Origin: Duganella lactea
GTDB taxonomy: Bacteria > Pseudomonadota > Gammaproteobacteria > Burkholderiales > Burkholderiaceae_D
Length of the DNA stretch: 64,000 nucleotides
NCBI RefSeq assembly: GCF_009857505.1
Contig: NZ_WWCP01000022.1
Span: 27,883-91,882, forward strand
Reading direction: 5' to 3'
The position numbers were made by a program, and so were the translations under genes. Shown here one piece after another: positions 21,219 through 30,840 of the stretch; the stretch's first letter is position 1, and every line of letters begins with the position of its first letter. The notes under the pieces are model-generated. The model was not told where the DNA came from and made no database searches. It saw only the letters and a list, made by a program, of their open reading frames with translations.

Positions 21219-21299
21219 CCGGTGTCAGGTCTGACATTCGCACACGGGCTCAACTGCTCCGCAGTTGAGCCCGTGTGCGAATGTCAGACCTGACACCGG
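21219..21299. repeat. Perfect 39-bp-arm palindrome, copy 1 (REP-like; also bidirectional terminator candidate)
   Basis: Arms 21219-21257 and 21261-21299 are perfectly complementary around a TCC loop, and six Ts follow at 21300-21305. Each arm also holds a smaller palindrome, TGTCAG and CTGACA split by two bases (21223-21236 and 21282-21295). It sits between two convergent genes, eight bases after one stop codon and four before the other. A 75-base segment (21220-21294) is identical to 63926-64000. Confidence 0.9.
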
Positions 21300-21303
21300 T
21301 TTT

Positions 21304-23577
21304 TTATAGTTTGAGCGGCAGACTGCGCAGGCGCTTGCCGGTCAGCTTGAAGACGGCGTTGGCCACCGCCGGCGCGATCGGCGGCGTCGCCGGTTCGCCC
21401 ATGCCTTCGGGATGCGCGTTGCTGGCGATGATGATGGTTTCCACCGCCGGCGCCTGGTTCAGGCGCACCACCGGGTAGTCATGGAAGTTGCTTTGCCCGA
21501 CCTTGCCGCCGCTGATGGTGACGGCGCCGAACAGCGCCGCCGACAGGCCAAAGATGATGCCCGATTCGGCCTGCTGCGCGATGATGTTGGGATTGACCGC
21601 CAGCCCGCAATCGATCGCGCACACCACCCGGTGCACGCGAATTTCCGCTCCCTCCACCGATACTTCCGCCACCTGCGCGACGATCGTGCCGAACGACTGG
21701 TGCAGCGCCACGCCGTGCGCGCGCCCTGCCGGCGCCACGCCGGCCTTCATCACCGCCGCGTCCAGCACGGCCACATGGCGCGGGTGCTGGCGCAGCAGCT
21801 CGCGGCGGAACGTCACGCTGTCCTTGCCCGCCGCATGCGCCAGTTCGTCGATGAAGCTCTCTTTGAAGAAGGCGTTGTGCGAGTGCCCCACCGAGCGCCA
21901 GTAGCCCAGCGGCACCGCGCTGTCCACGGTCACATGGCGGATGCGCTGGTTGGCGATGTGGTACTGCATGTCGAATTCGCCTTCGGCGGTGGTTTTGTCG
22001 GGCCCACCCGCTGGCAGCCCGAGATTGCGCTTGAAGAACTGGTGCGAGATCGAACCGCTGGCCGATTTATTGTCGTAGCCGAGCACATTGCCCACCGCGT
22101 CCAGCGTGGCGCTGAAGCGCGCCAGCGCCGCCGGGCGGTAGACGTCGTGCGTGGTGTCGTCCTCGCGCGACCAGATCATCTGCACCGGATGGCCATCCGC
22201 TTGTTTGGCGATGGCCACCGCCTGCGCGATCATGTCGACATCCAGCCGCCGGCCGAATCCTCCACCCAGCAGCGTCACCTGCAGTTCGACATCGTTGACG
22301 GCCACGCCACCCACCTTGGCCGCCACCTCCACCGCGAATCCCGGTGACTGCGTCGACGCCCACACGCGCACCTTGCCATCCTTGACTTGCGCGGTGCAGT
22401 TGATCGGCTCCATCGCCGCATGCGCCAGGAACGGCGCGCGGTACTCGGCCTGCACGCTCCTGGCGACACCGGACGCACGCCCTTCCACCGCGTCCATGTC
22501 GCCCGCCTTGTAGTAGGCGTAGCCGTCTTCGCGCTCCAGCTTCGCCGCGAAATCGGCGTAGATGGCGGCGTCCGACAATCCGGCCAGCGGCCCATCGCTC
22601 CATGTGATGTCCAGCGCCAGCGCGGCCTGCCTGGCCTGCCAATAGCTGTTGGCGATGACCGCGACACCGGCGCCGGCGCCGCTCTTCTCCGGCAGCGCGC
22701 CGGCGTAATCCACCACTTTGAGCACGCCTGGCATCTTCAGGGCCGCCGCGCTGTTGACGCGGACGACCGTGCCACCGATCACCGGCGACATGCGCACCGC
22801 CGCATACAGCATGCCCGGCGGCCGCACGTCGATGCCGAAAATGGCCGAGCCATTCACCTTGGACGGCGTGTCGCGCCGTGGCTGCGGCCGACCGATCAGT
22901 CGAAATTCCCGCGGCGTTTTCAGACGCACTTCACCAGGGCTGGCGGTGACCGCGCGCGCGGCCAGCGCGCCATAGGCCAGCCGGCGGCCGTCCGCGTGCA
23001 CCACAAAACCGGCCTCGGTGCGGCAATCGGCGGCGTGCGCCGACCATTCCGTCGCGGCGGCGGCGACCAGCATGGCGCGCGCGGTGGCGCCGGCTTCGCG
23101 CATCGGCTCCCACGCATCCTTCACGCTCGACGAGCCGCCGGTGATGATCAGCCCCAATTCACGCGCGACCTTGCCGACGATCCAGCCGACTGTCGCTTTC
23201 AAGCGCCCGGTATCGTCGGGATGGAACGGCAGCCCGTCCTTGAGCATGGCGATATTGCCGAAGATTTTGTCGATCGGCGCCTGCACCACCCGCACGGCGG
23301 ACAGCGGCACATCCAGCTCCTCGGCCACCAGCATCGGCAAGGCGGTGTAGACGCCCTGCCCCATTTCGCTGCGCGGCACGGCGACGGTGACCGTGCCATC
23401 CTGCGCCACGCCCACCCAGCCGTTCAGGGCGACGCTATCGCCGCTCAACGGCAAAGGCACCGAGGCATGCAGGCGCTGGCGCGGTGGCATCACACCCCAA
23501 CCAACCACCAGCGCGCCGGTCGCCGCCAGACCGCCCAATATGAACCGGCGGCGCGACTTGTTTTTCGCTCCCTGCAT
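21304..23577 (-). CDS. Molybdopterin-binding dehydrogenase subunit (isoquinoline 1-oxidoreductase beta-like)
   Basis: A 757-aa xanthine-dehydrogenase-family large subunit of the IorB/aldehyde-dehydrogenase type, expected to bind molybdopterin cytosine dinucleotide and hydroxylate N-heterocycles or oxidise aldehydes. It has a Tat signal (SRRRFILGGLAATGAL), the MGQGVYTALPMLVAEELD stretch and GGGFGRRLDVD. The family needs a small [2Fe-2S] subunit (IorA) and a cytochrome; neither is encoded in this window. It begins 20 bases after the upstream GGDEF-EAL gene ends, so the two may be co-transcribed. Substrate unknown. Confidence 0.9.
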   Translation of the reverse strand: MQGAKNKSRRRFILGGLAATGALVVGWGVMPPRQRLHASVPLPLSGDSVALNGWVGVAQDGTVTVAVPRSEMGQGVYTALPMLVAEELDVPLSAVRVVQAPIDKIFGNIAMLKDGLPFHPDDTGRLKATVGWIVGKVARELGLIITGGSSSVKDAWEPMREAGATARAMLVAAAATEWSAHAADCRTEAGFVVHADGRRLAYGALAARAVTASPGEVRLKTPREFRLIGRPQPRRDTPSKVNGSAIFGIDVRPPGMLYAAVRMSPVIGGTVVRVNSAAALKMPGVLKVVDYAGALPEKSGAGAGVAVIANSYWQARQAALALDITWSDGPLAGLSDAAIYADFAAKLEREDGYAYYKAGDMDAVEGRASGVARSVQAEYRAPFLAHAAMEPINCTAQVKDGKVRVWASTQSPGFAVEVAAKVGGVAVNDVELQVTLLGGGFGRRLDVDMIAQAVAIAKQADGHPVQMIWSREDDTTHDVYRPAALARFSATLDAVGNVLGYDNKSASGSISHQFFKRNLGLPAGGPDKTTAEGEFDMQYHIANQRIRHVTVDSAVPLGYWRSVGHSHNAFFKESFIDELAHAAGKDSVTFRRELLRQHPRHVAVLDAAVMKAGVAPAGRAHGVALHQSFGTIVAQVAEVSVEGAEIRVHRVVCAIDCGLAVNPNIIAQQAESGIIFGLSAALFGAVTISGGKVGQSNFHDYPVVRLNQAPAVETIIIASNAHPEGMGEPATPPIAPAVANAVFKLTGKRLRSLPLKL

Positions 23578-23597
23578 GCACGTCTCCCGCGTATTGT

Positions 23598-26500
23598 TTA
23601 TTTTTGCCAGCGTGTGAACATATCGTCCGCCGTCAACGGACGGCTGTAGAAATAGCCTTGCGCCAGGTTGCAGCCGTGGCGCAGCAGGAAGGCCGCCTGT
23701 TCCTCCGTCTCCACGCCTTCCGCAATCACCGACAGGTTCATGCTCTTGCCCAGTTGGATAATCGCGATGGCGATCGCCTCGTCATTGACATCGGTCGAGA
23801 TGTCCTTGATGAAGGAGCGGTCAATCTTCAGCGTCTGCACCGGCAACTGCTTGAGGTAGGCCAGCGACGAGTAGCCGGTGCCGAAATCGTCAATCGCCAG
23901 CGCCACACCGATCGAGTGCAGGTCGTTGATGAAGACCATGGCGTCGCCGGTGTTCATGATCACCGACTCGGTCACTTCCAGCTGCAAACGCTGCGGCTCC
24001 AGGCCGGTGTCGCGCAGGATGTCGGCCACCATATTGACGATGGAACCGCGCTCGAACTGTTTGGCCGACAGATTGACCGCGATCTTCGGCACATGCAGGC
24101 CGGCTTCCTGCCAGCGCACCATCTGGCGGCAGGCTTCGTGCAGCACCCACTTGCCCAACTGATTGATGAAGCCAGTGTCCTCGGCCAGCGGGATGAAGCG
24201 GATCGGCGGAATCAGGCCCAGTTCCGGGTGGTTCCAGCGCACCAGCGCCTCCACGCCGACCAGCCGGCCGGTGTCGATTTCCACCTGCGGCTGATAGTTG
24301 AGGAAGATCTCGTCCTTCTCGATCGAGCGGCGCAGATAGGTCTCCAGCCGCAGACGCTCGACGCCCTCGCCCATCATGAACGGCGCGAAGAAGCTGAAGC
24401 CATTGCGGCCGCGCGCCTTGGCCTGGTACATCGCCACGTCGGCGTTACGGATCAGCATATTCAGGTCGGACGCATCGTCCGGGAACAGCGAGATGCCCAC
24501 GCTGCAGGTGACGAACAATTCGTGGCCGGCCACCATGAACGGCTGCTCGAACATCTGCACCAGTTTTTCGGCGACCAGACTGGCGCCGTACTGGTTCTCG
24601 ATATCCTCCAGCAGCACGATGAATTCGTCGCCGCCCAGGCGCGCCAGCGTGTCGCCTTCGCGCAGACGGTCATGCAGCGCCCTGGCCACCTGCTTCAGCA
24701 GCTCGTCGCCGATGTGGTGGCCCAGCGTGTCGTTCACATTCTTGAAGCGATCCAGGTCGATGAACAGCAGCGCCAGTTGCTTGCCATCGCGCGAGGCGCG
24801 CTGCAAGGCATGCTGCAGGCGGTCGTTGAACAGCAGGCGGTTGGGCAGCGCCGTCAACGGGTCGTGGTGCGCCAGATGGTCCAGCTTTTCCTGCGCCTCC
24901 TTGGCCTTGGTGATGTCGCTGAACACGCCGACGTAGTGGGTGGTCTTGCCGTGCGTGTCGCGCACCGCGCTGACGGTCAGGAACTCCAGGTACAGCTCGC
25001 CGTTCTTGCGCAGGCACCACAGCTCGCCGCGCCAGAAGCCGGTGTCCAGCTGCTGCTGCCACATGGCTTCGTAGAAGGCCTGCTCGTGACGGCCGGAGCG
25101 CGTCAGCGTGCGGTCCCGGCCCAGCGCTTCGGCCTCGGTATAGCCGGTGATCTGCGTGAAGGCCGGGTTGACGGCCACGATCACGCCCTCGGCGTCGAGC
25201 ACCACCACGCCGTCGGCGATATGCTCGATGACGGTGGCCGACAGGCGCAGTTTCTCCTCCGCTTCCTTGCGCTCGGTGATGTCGGCGAACACCCAGATGC
25301 TGCCCTCGTTGGCGCGGCTGCTGTCCAGCGCATAGCCGCTGACCAGGCACCAGAACACGCCGCCGTCACGGCGCCGGTACTGGCGCTCTTCGTTAAAGTA
25401 GTCGCCGTGCGACAGCAGCGGGTACTGGCGCGCGCCGGACGATTCAAAGTCGAACGCATCGAGGAACATGATGGCGGTCGAGGCGCCGGACATCTCGCCC
25501 GGTTCGTAGCCGAACAGCTCTTCGCAGCGGCGGTTGACCGAGACGATGCTGCGGTTACGCACAAACATCACGCCGAACATCACATTGTCCAGAATCGCGC
25601 TTTGCTCGGCCAACAGCGCCTCGATGCGCATTTCATTGTGCTTGCGCTGGCTGATGTCGGAGATGATGCCATCCACCCACGGCGCGGCGACCTCGCCGTC
25701 CGGCGCCTGCGGCTGGCCGTTCTCCAGCACCCAGCGCTCGGCGCCGGCGGCGTCCCGGATGCGGTATTCGATTTCATACGGCTGGCCGTCCAGGATCGCC
25801 TGCGCCAACGCGCGGCGCTGCTTCTTGCGGTCTTCCGGCGCGATCAGATCGGCCCACGCGTGGGTGGTGCCGCGCATGAACTGCGCCGCCGGATAGCCGG
25901 AAATTTCTTCGATCGCGTCGGAAACGAAATCGATCGGGCCGTCGGGACGGATGCGGAACACCGCGCCCGGCACCTGGGTCACGATGGTGCGGAAGCGTTC
26001 CTCGCGCCGGCCGATGTCCTCGAACAGGCGCTTGATCGCCACCCGCGTCTGCTCCAGCTGCTGCGCCAGGCGGCCCAGTTCATCGCCGCCGCTGACGTCG
26101 AGCCGCGTCTCGAAGTCGCCTTGCGACAGGCGGTCGGAGAAGCGCATCAGTTTGCGCAGTGGCTTGATCAGGCGCGCCTTGAGGAACAGCACGATCAGCA
26201 GCAGCGACACCGTCAGCTGCGCCGCCAGCACAAACACGTAGGACCACTGCTTCTCGCGCAGTTCCTGCTGGTTGCGGGCGTCGTCCATTTCCACCATGAT
26301 GCGGCCGATACGCTCGCCCCGCACCAGGATCTCGCGCTCGGCGCGATACACATTGCCACTGGCCGCGCGCGGCGAGCGCACCCGTATGAACTGGGTGTCG
26401 GCCTGGCCGACCACCTGCACTTGCAACACCGAGCGGTCGCGCATCACCGATTCGACCAGCGAATGGGCCGATTCGGCATTCATATTCCACAATGATTCCT

Positions 26501-26717
26501 GCATGCCCAGCGCCAGGATGTCGGCATTGCGCTGCAGCGACTCGTTGAGGGCGACACGCGCCGACTGCTGCTCGTGCACGCCGATCAGCAGATAGCTGCC
26601 GATGATGGCCGGGATCACCAGGCCGCCAAAGACCACCAGTAACAAGGCCCCATAGATGGACAGGCCGTACAGCGCGCCGAGGCGGCTGCGCAGGTTCAGA
26701 TAAATCGTGCTAGTCAT
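23598..26717 (-). CDS. Membrane PAS-GGDEF-EAL c-di-GMP signalling protein
   Basis: A 1039-aa sensor for cyclic di-GMP turnover. Order: transmembrane segment (about 18-45), periplasmic loop, second transmembrane segment (about 160-182), HAMP (about 183-235), three PAS domains (about 245-615), GGDEF (about 620-785) and EAL (about 795-1035). The cyclase motif GGDEF is intact with an RxxD inhibitory site five residues before it. The phosphodiesterase part keeps EALVRW, NLSAKQF, DDFGTGYSSL and AEGVET. Both activities are therefore plausible. The ligand is unknown. Confidence 0.93.
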   Translation of the reverse strand: MTSTIYLNLRSRLGALYGLSIYGALLLVVFGGLVIPAIIGSYLLIGVHEQQSARVALNESLQRNADILALGMQESLWNMNAESAHSLVESVMRDRSVLQVQVVGQADTQFIRVRSPRAASGNVYRAEREILVRGERIGRIMVEMDDARNQQELREKQWSYVFVLAAQLTVSLLLIVLFLKARLIKPLRKLMRFSDRLSQGDFETRLDVSGGDELGRLAQQLEQTRVAIKRLFEDIGRREERFRTIVTQVPGAVFRIRPDGPIDFVSDAIEEISGYPAAQFMRGTTHAWADLIAPEDRKKQRRALAQAILDGQPYEIEYRIRDAAGAERWVLENGQPQAPDGEVAAPWVDGIISDISQRKHNEMRIEALLAEQSAILDNVMFGVMFVRNRSIVSVNRRCEELFGYEPGEMSGASTAIMFLDAFDFESSGARQYPLLSHGDYFNEERQYRRRDGGVFWCLVSGYALDSSRANEGSIWVFADITERKEAEEKLRLSATVIEHIADGVVVLDAEGVIVAVNPAFTQITGYTEAEALGRDRTLTRSGRHEQAFYEAMWQQQLDTGFWRGELWCLRKNGELYLEFLTVSAVRDTHGKTTHYVGVFSDITKAKEAQEKLDHLAHHDPLTALPNRLLFNDRLQHALQRASRDGKQLALLFIDLDRFKNVNDTLGHHIGDELLKQVARALHDRLREGDTLARLGGDEFIVLLEDIENQYGASLVAEKLVQMFEQPFMVAGHELFVTCSVGISLFPDDASDLNMLIRNADVAMYQAKARGRNGFSFFAPFMMGEGVERLRLETYLRRSIEKDEIFLNYQPQVEIDTGRLVGVEALVRWNHPELGLIPPIRFIPLAEDTGFINQLGKWVLHEACRQMVRWQEAGLHVPKIAVNLSAKQFERGSIVNMVADILRDTGLEPQRLQLEVTESVIMNTGDAMVFINDLHSIGVALAIDDFGTGYSSLAYLKQLPVQTLKIDRSFIKDISTDVNDEAIAIAIIQLGKSMNLSVIAEGVETEEQAAFLLRHGCNLAQGYFYSRPLTADDMFTRWQK

Positions 26718-26883
26718 GCAACGACACAGCGTTGGGTTTAATTTGCATCATAGGTCTGAGGTTGTTACTTGATAGGAATTATGCACGGAAATGCACAGGA
26801 AAAAGTATAAAAAGTCATCGATGAGCAAAAAACCTACAAGCGCGCTATGATCGCCACTCTTTTCCCCACACATAGGAATGACC

Positions 26884-27393
26884 ATGACCACTTTCTCGAT
26901 GTATTCCGCTTCTGTTCCTGTGTTCAAGCAGATTCTGAACAGCCTGCACGCCATTCTGGACAAAGCCGAGGCGCACGCCGCCGAGAAGAAGATCGATCCG
27001 ACCGCGCTGCTCACTGACCGCCTGTTCCCGGACATGCTGCCGTTCACCCGCCAGATCCAGATCGCCTGCGACTTCGCCAAGGGCGCGGCGGCGCGCCTGG
27101 GCGGCCAGGAAGTGCCGTCGTACGAGGACCAGGAAGTGAGCTTCGCCGACCTCAAGGCGCGCATCGCCAAGACGCTGGCGTATCTCGACAGCGTGCCGCA
27201 GGCGTCGATCGAGGGCAGCGAAGGCCGCGCCATCACCACCGGCAGCGGCGAGAAGACCAAGCACTTCGTCGGCCAGACCTATCTGTTCCACTACGCGCTG
27301 CCGCATTTCTACTTCCACGCCACCACCGCCTACGACATTCTGCGCCACAACGGCCTGGAAATTGGCAAGAAGGACTTTATCGGCAGCTACTAA
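26884..27393 (+). CDS. DUF1993 domain protein
   Basis: A 169-aa soluble protein matching DUF1993, a DinB-like four-helix family of unknown function. Visible features are SVPVFKQILNSLHAILDKA at the start and LFHYALPHFYFHATTAYDIL near the end, with histidines that might bind metal. ATG at 26884 is chosen because AGGA lies six bases upstream; an ATG at 26878 directly abuts that site. Monocistronic, divergent from the GGDEF-EAL gene. Confidence 0.88.
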   Translation: MTTFSMYSASVPVFKQILNSLHAILDKAEAHAAEKKIDPTALLTDRLFPDMLPFTRQIQIACDFAKGAAARLGGQEVPSYEDQEVSFADLKARIAKTLAYLDSVPQASIEGSEGRAITTGSGEKTKHFVGQTYLFHYALPHFYFHATTAYDILRHNGLEIGKKDFIGSY

Positions 27394-27410
27394 GCCGCTT
27401 ACTAAGCCGG

Positions 27411-27599
27411 TCAGGTGTTGCGGCGCGGATAGCCCTGCGCCAGGATGCGCTGCCACACCCGCTCTTTCGCCTCGGCGCTCATCGACACCCAGTGCGCCAC
27501 CTCGACCACCGTGCGGCCACAACCGCGACAGACTTCGTCAAAGGTGGTCGAGCACACGGCCACGCACGGCGTGTCCGGGCGCACCGGCAAATCGCTCAT
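27411..27599 (-). CDS. DUF1289 small cysteine-rich protein
   Basis: A 62-aa protein with the DUF1289 pattern: C12 and C16 (PCVAVC), then C24 and C27 (CRGCGRT), followed by VVEVAHW. The four cysteines suggest a metal or Fe-S site. Its ATG overlaps the stop of the DUF1415 gene by four bases (ATGA), so the two are translationally coupled. Function unknown. Confidence 0.85.
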   Translation of the reverse strand: MSDLPVRPDTPCVAVCSTTFDEVCRGCGRTVVEVAHWVSMSAEAKERVWQRILAQGYPRRNT

Positions 27600-28168
27600 G
27601 GCCGCTCCAGCGGCGGCTTGGCCATCAACGTCGCCCAGCCCGCGTGGCCCAGCTTTTCCAGCGTTTCGATATTCTTGTCGAAAATATCCGAGGCGTCCGG
27701 GAAGGCCTCGACCGCGCGCTCGATACTGTCCTCGCGCAACAGGTGCAGCGTCGGGTACGGCGAGCGGTTGGTGAAGTTGCTGATGTCGTCTTGCTCGGTG
27801 CCGGCGAACTGGTACTGCGGATGGAAGCTGGCCACCTGCAGGAAACCGTCCAGGCCCAGGTCCTCCAGCGCGGCGTCGGCGACGTCGAGGAATTCGTTGT
27901 AATCGAAGAAATCGGTCAGCACGTTCGGATGGATCAGCAGCGTCGTGTCGAGCTGCTCCGGATCGGCGTCGGCCAGGTGCTGCAACTCCTCCATCAGCTT
28001 TTCCAGCAGTTCTTCCGGCGTTTCCGCCTCGCTGACCACATACCGCACCTGCTTTTTCACATGCACCGCCTTGGCAAACGGGCACAAGTTCAGGCCAATG
28101 ACGGCCTGTTCCAGCCAATGCACGGTGTCGGCGACCACCACGTCGCGGTCGATGGCGGGACTACTCAT
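27596..28168 (-). CDS. DUF1415 domain protein
   Basis: A 190-aa soluble protein of the DUF1415 family. Recognisable parts are LEQAVIGLNLCPFAKAV near residue 19, TLLIHPNVLTDFFDYNEFL, and SFHPQYQFAGTEQDDISNF, with SPYPTLHLLRE after it. Conserved Cys, His and Asp residues hint at an enzyme, but no activity is established. It is the first gene of a two-gene operon with the DUF1289 protein. Confidence 0.9.
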   Translation of the reverse strand: MSSPAIDRDVVVADTVHWLEQAVIGLNLCPFAKAVHVKKQVRYVVSEAETPEELLEKLMEELQHLADADPEQLDTTLLIHPNVLTDFFDYNEFLDVADAALEDLGLDGFLQVASFHPQYQFAGTEQDDISNFTNRSPYPTLHLLREDSIERAVEAFPDASDIFDKNIETLEKLGHAGWATLMAKPPLERP

Positions 28169-28313
28169 AAGACGATTCCTTGATCACTTCTGCAAAAACC
28201 GAATTGTACGCACTCTTGGCCGCCGCGCCTACTTCCGCCAATCTGCCGCGATCTCGCCCTTAATTTGCGGGAATTATTACCTATAAGAATTTGTAATATG
28301 CGTGACATATAGC

Positions 28314-28342
28314 TTGACTCCCCCCGGTGAGGTCCTTACACT
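28314..28342 (+). promoter_or_regulatory. mltD: Candidate promoter of mltD
   Basis: A -35 element TTGACT (28314-28319) and a -10 element TACACT (28337-28342) stand 17 bases apart, five and four of six consensus matches. Transcription would begin near 28349, about 48 bases before the mltD ATG. Confidence 0.5.
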
Positions 28343-28396
28343 CCACGTTTATTCATAGTCCACGCGACGTGTCTTTTCGCTAACTCACGGAAAACT

Positions 28397-29779
28397 ATGC
28401 AAGCTCGTATTCCCAAATCCGCCGCCTTGGCAGCCCTGATCGCGTTACTCGCGCCGGCATTGGTCCAGGCCTACGATCACGACATGGACCAGACGCCCGT
28501 TTCCGCCGCGCTGTCCCCCCTGCCAAAAAACCCGCTCCCCGACCTGTCCTCCACGCTGAAAATCGCCAAACCGGCCAAACTGGCCGAGGAGGATGCTTTC
28601 CACGAGAAAGACGTCTGGGGCCGCATCCGCAGTGGTTACGCCATTCCGGATGTGAACAACGACCTGGTGGCCAAGCACGTCAACTGGTACGCCACCCGTC
28701 CCGACTACATCGCCCGCACCACCGCGCGCGCCTCGCTGTACCTGTTCCACGTGGTCTCGGAGCTGGAAAAGCGCGGCATGCCGACCGAGCTGGCGCTACT
28801 GCCGTTCATCGAATCGGCCTTCAACCCGAACGCCCTGTCGAGCGCCAACGCGGCCGGCATGTGGCAGTTCGTGCCAGGCACCGGCCGCGATTTCAACCTG
28901 AAGCAGGACGCTTTCAAGGATGAGCGACGCGGCATCCTGGCCTCGACCGACGCCGCCCTGACCTATCTGCAACGCCTGTACGATATGTTCGGCGACTGGC
29001 AACTGGCGCTGGCCGCCTACAACTGGGGCGAAGGCTCGGTGCAGAAAGCCATCAAGCGCAACCAGGCCGCCGGCAAGCCGACCGACTTCGAAAGCCTGGC
29101 CGACCTGATGCCGGCAGAAACCCGCAACTATGTGCCGAAGCTGCAGGCGGTCAAGAACATCGTCGCCAACCCGCAGCAGTTCGGCCTGAACCTGCCGGTG
29201 ATCGACAATTCGCCGTACTTCACGGCGGTCGACAAGACCAGCGACATCGACCTGACCGTCGCCGCCCACCTGGCCGAGCTGTCGGTGGACGAGTTCAAGG
29301 CGCTCAATCCGCAGTTCAAGCGCCCGGTCATCGTCGGCGGCGAGGACACCAAGATCCTGCTGCCGAAGGAAAACGCCGAGAAATACCACGTCAACCTGGC
29401 CCAGTGGAGCAAGGAACTGTCGACCTGGACCACGCACAAGATCACCAGCGCGCGCGAATCGATCCGCTCGCTGGCGTCGCGCTTCCACACCTCGCCCGAG
29501 GTGATCCGCCAGGCCAACAATATTCCGCAGAATTCGGTGCTCAAGGCCGGCTCCACCATTCTGGTGCCGAAGCTGTCCGCCGCGGTCGGCACCAACATCG
29601 GCGAGGATGTGGCCGATAAGGCAACGGTCGAGGTCGAAAGCGAACGCGCCACCACCAGCAAGTCGGGCTACAAGCTGGCCAAGGCCGGCAAACCGAACAA
29701 ATCGGCCCCGGTGTCGCTGGTCAAGGCGCGCGTGTCGCGCGACGCCGCCAAGAGCAAGAAACACCGCAAGGCCAACTAA
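28397..29779 (+). CDS. mltD: Membrane-bound lytic murein transglycosylase D-like (SLT + LysM)
   Basis: A peptidoglycan lytic transglycosylase. The 460-aa protein has a signal peptide ending near ALVQA (residue 25), an SLT domain with catalytic Glu139 (LPFIESAFNP) and GMWQFVPGTGR, and a LysM domain at about 378-425 (RESIRSLASRFHTSPEVIRQ). Unlike E. coli MltD there is no lipobox cysteine, so it is likely soluble in the periplasm. The C-terminal 60 residues are Lys/Ala-rich. Its own promoter is proposed at 28314-28342. Confidence 0.93.
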   Translation: MQARIPKSAALAALIALLAPALVQAYDHDMDQTPVSAALSPLPKNPLPDLSSTLKIAKPAKLAEEDAFHEKDVWGRIRSGYAIPDVNNDLVAKHVNWYATRPDYIARTTARASLYLFHVVSELEKRGMPTELALLPFIESAFNPNALSSANAAGMWQFVPGTGRDFNLKQDAFKDERRGILASTDAALTYLQRLYDMFGDWQLALAAYNWGEGSVQKAIKRNQAAGKPTDFESLADLMPAETRNYVPKLQAVKNIVANPQQFGLNLPVIDNSPYFTAVDKTSDIDLTVAAHLAELSVDEFKALNPQFKRPVIVGGEDTKILLPKENAEKYHVNLAQWSKELSTWTTHKITSARESIRSLASRFHTSPEVIRQANNIPQNSVLKAGSTILVPKLSAAVGTNIGEDVADKATVEVESERATTSKSGYKLAKAGKPNKSAPVSLVKARVSRDAAKSKKHRKAN

Positions 29780-29967
29780 AAGCCGTCCGGGGCCCGCTGC
29801 GGCGGGCCGCTCGCCGCGATTCAGCAGTTGCGGATGCGGCGTACACGTCCTACAATCTTGGTCTTGCGTGTCGGGCAAGTCTCGGACACTAAAAAAACAT
29901 AACCACCACTGACGTCGCCAGCCAGCTTGAAGGCCAGCCTGGGCGCGCAGTCGCAATCGGAGTCCCT

Positions 29968-30759
29968 ATGGCGTTCTTGCAAGGCAAAAAAATCCTCATC
30001 ACTGGTTTGCTGTCGAACCGTTCCATCGCTTACGGTATCGCCAAGGCCTGCCATCGCGAAGGCGCCGAACTGGCGTTCACCTACGTCGGCGAACGTTTCA
30101 AAGATCGCATCACCGAATTCGCCGCCGAATTCGACAGCAAGCTGGTGTATGACTGCGACGTCTCCAGCGACGAGCAAATCGAGGCGCTGTTCGCCGACCT
30201 CGGCAAAAGCTGGTCGCAGCTGGACGGCCTGGTGCACGCGATCGGCTTCGCGCCGCGCGAAGCGATCGCCGGCGAGTTCCTGGACGGCCTGACCCGCGAA
30301 AACTTCCGCATCGCCCACGATATCTCGGCCTACAGCTTCCCGGCCATGGCCAAGGCCGCGCTGCCGCTGCTGAAAAACGGCTCGTCGGTGCTGACGCTGT
30401 CCTACCTGGGCGCGATCCGCGCTATTCCGTACTACAACACCATGGGCTTGGCGAAAGCCTCGCTGGAAGCGTCGGTGCGCTACCTGGCGGAAAACCTGGG
30501 CAAGCTGGGCATCCGCTCGAACGGCATCTCGGCCGGCCCGATCAAGACCCTGGCCGCGTCCGGCATCAAGGACTTCGGCAAGCTGCTGGGCTTCGCCTCG
30601 TCGCACGCGCCGCTGCGCCGCAACGTCACCATCGAAGAAGTCGGCAACACCGCCGCCTTCCTGCTGTCGGACCTGGCGTCGGGCATCACCGGTGAAATCA
30701 CCTACGTCGACGGCGGCTTCTCGCACGTCATGGGCCTGAACGCGGAAGACTACCAATAA
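29968..30759 (+). CDS. fabI: Enoyl-[acyl-carrier-protein] reductase (NADH)
   Basis: FabI carries out the last reduction in each fatty acid elongation cycle and is the triclosan target. The 263-aa protein has catalytic Y146, Y156 and K163 at exactly the E. coli positions ([20 protein letters not shown]) and the N-terminal [13 protein letters not shown] cofactor motif. It is separate from the fab cluster at 13-18 kb. A terminator follows 25 bases after the stop. Confidence 0.97.
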   Translation: MAFLQGKKILITGLLSNRSIAYGIAKACHREGAELAFTYVGERFKDRITEFAAEFDSKLVYDCDVSSDEQIEALFADLGKSWSQLDGLVHAIGFAPREAIAGEFLDGLTRENFRIAHDISAYSFPAMAKAALPLLKNGSSVLTLSYLGAIRAIPYYNTMGLAKASLEASVRYLAENLGKLGIRSNGISAGPIKTLAASGIKDFGKLLGFASSHAPLRRNVTIEEVGNTAAFLLSDLASGITGEITYVDGGFSHVMGLNAEDYQ

Positions 30760-30783
30760 GTCTTGCCCGGCCTCGCTCCGATC

Positions 30784-30812
30784 AACGCCCTGCTCCGCGG
30801 GGCGTTTTTTTT
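30784..30812 (+). terminator. Intrinsic terminator of fabI
   Basis: AACGCCC (30784-30790) pairs with GGGCGTT (30800-30806) around a nine-base loop, followed by an uninterrupted T run to 30812. It lies just before the ATG of the ECF sigma gene at 30841. Confidence 0.85.
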
Positions 30813-30840
30813 CGCCGGCCGCAATGCTACACTTGCCACC

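Noticed and set aside
29791..29808. GGCCCGC/GCGGGCC hairpin as an intrinsic terminator of mltD
   Set aside because: Stem is strong but no T run follows on the plus strand; at most a processing or Rho-linked site.
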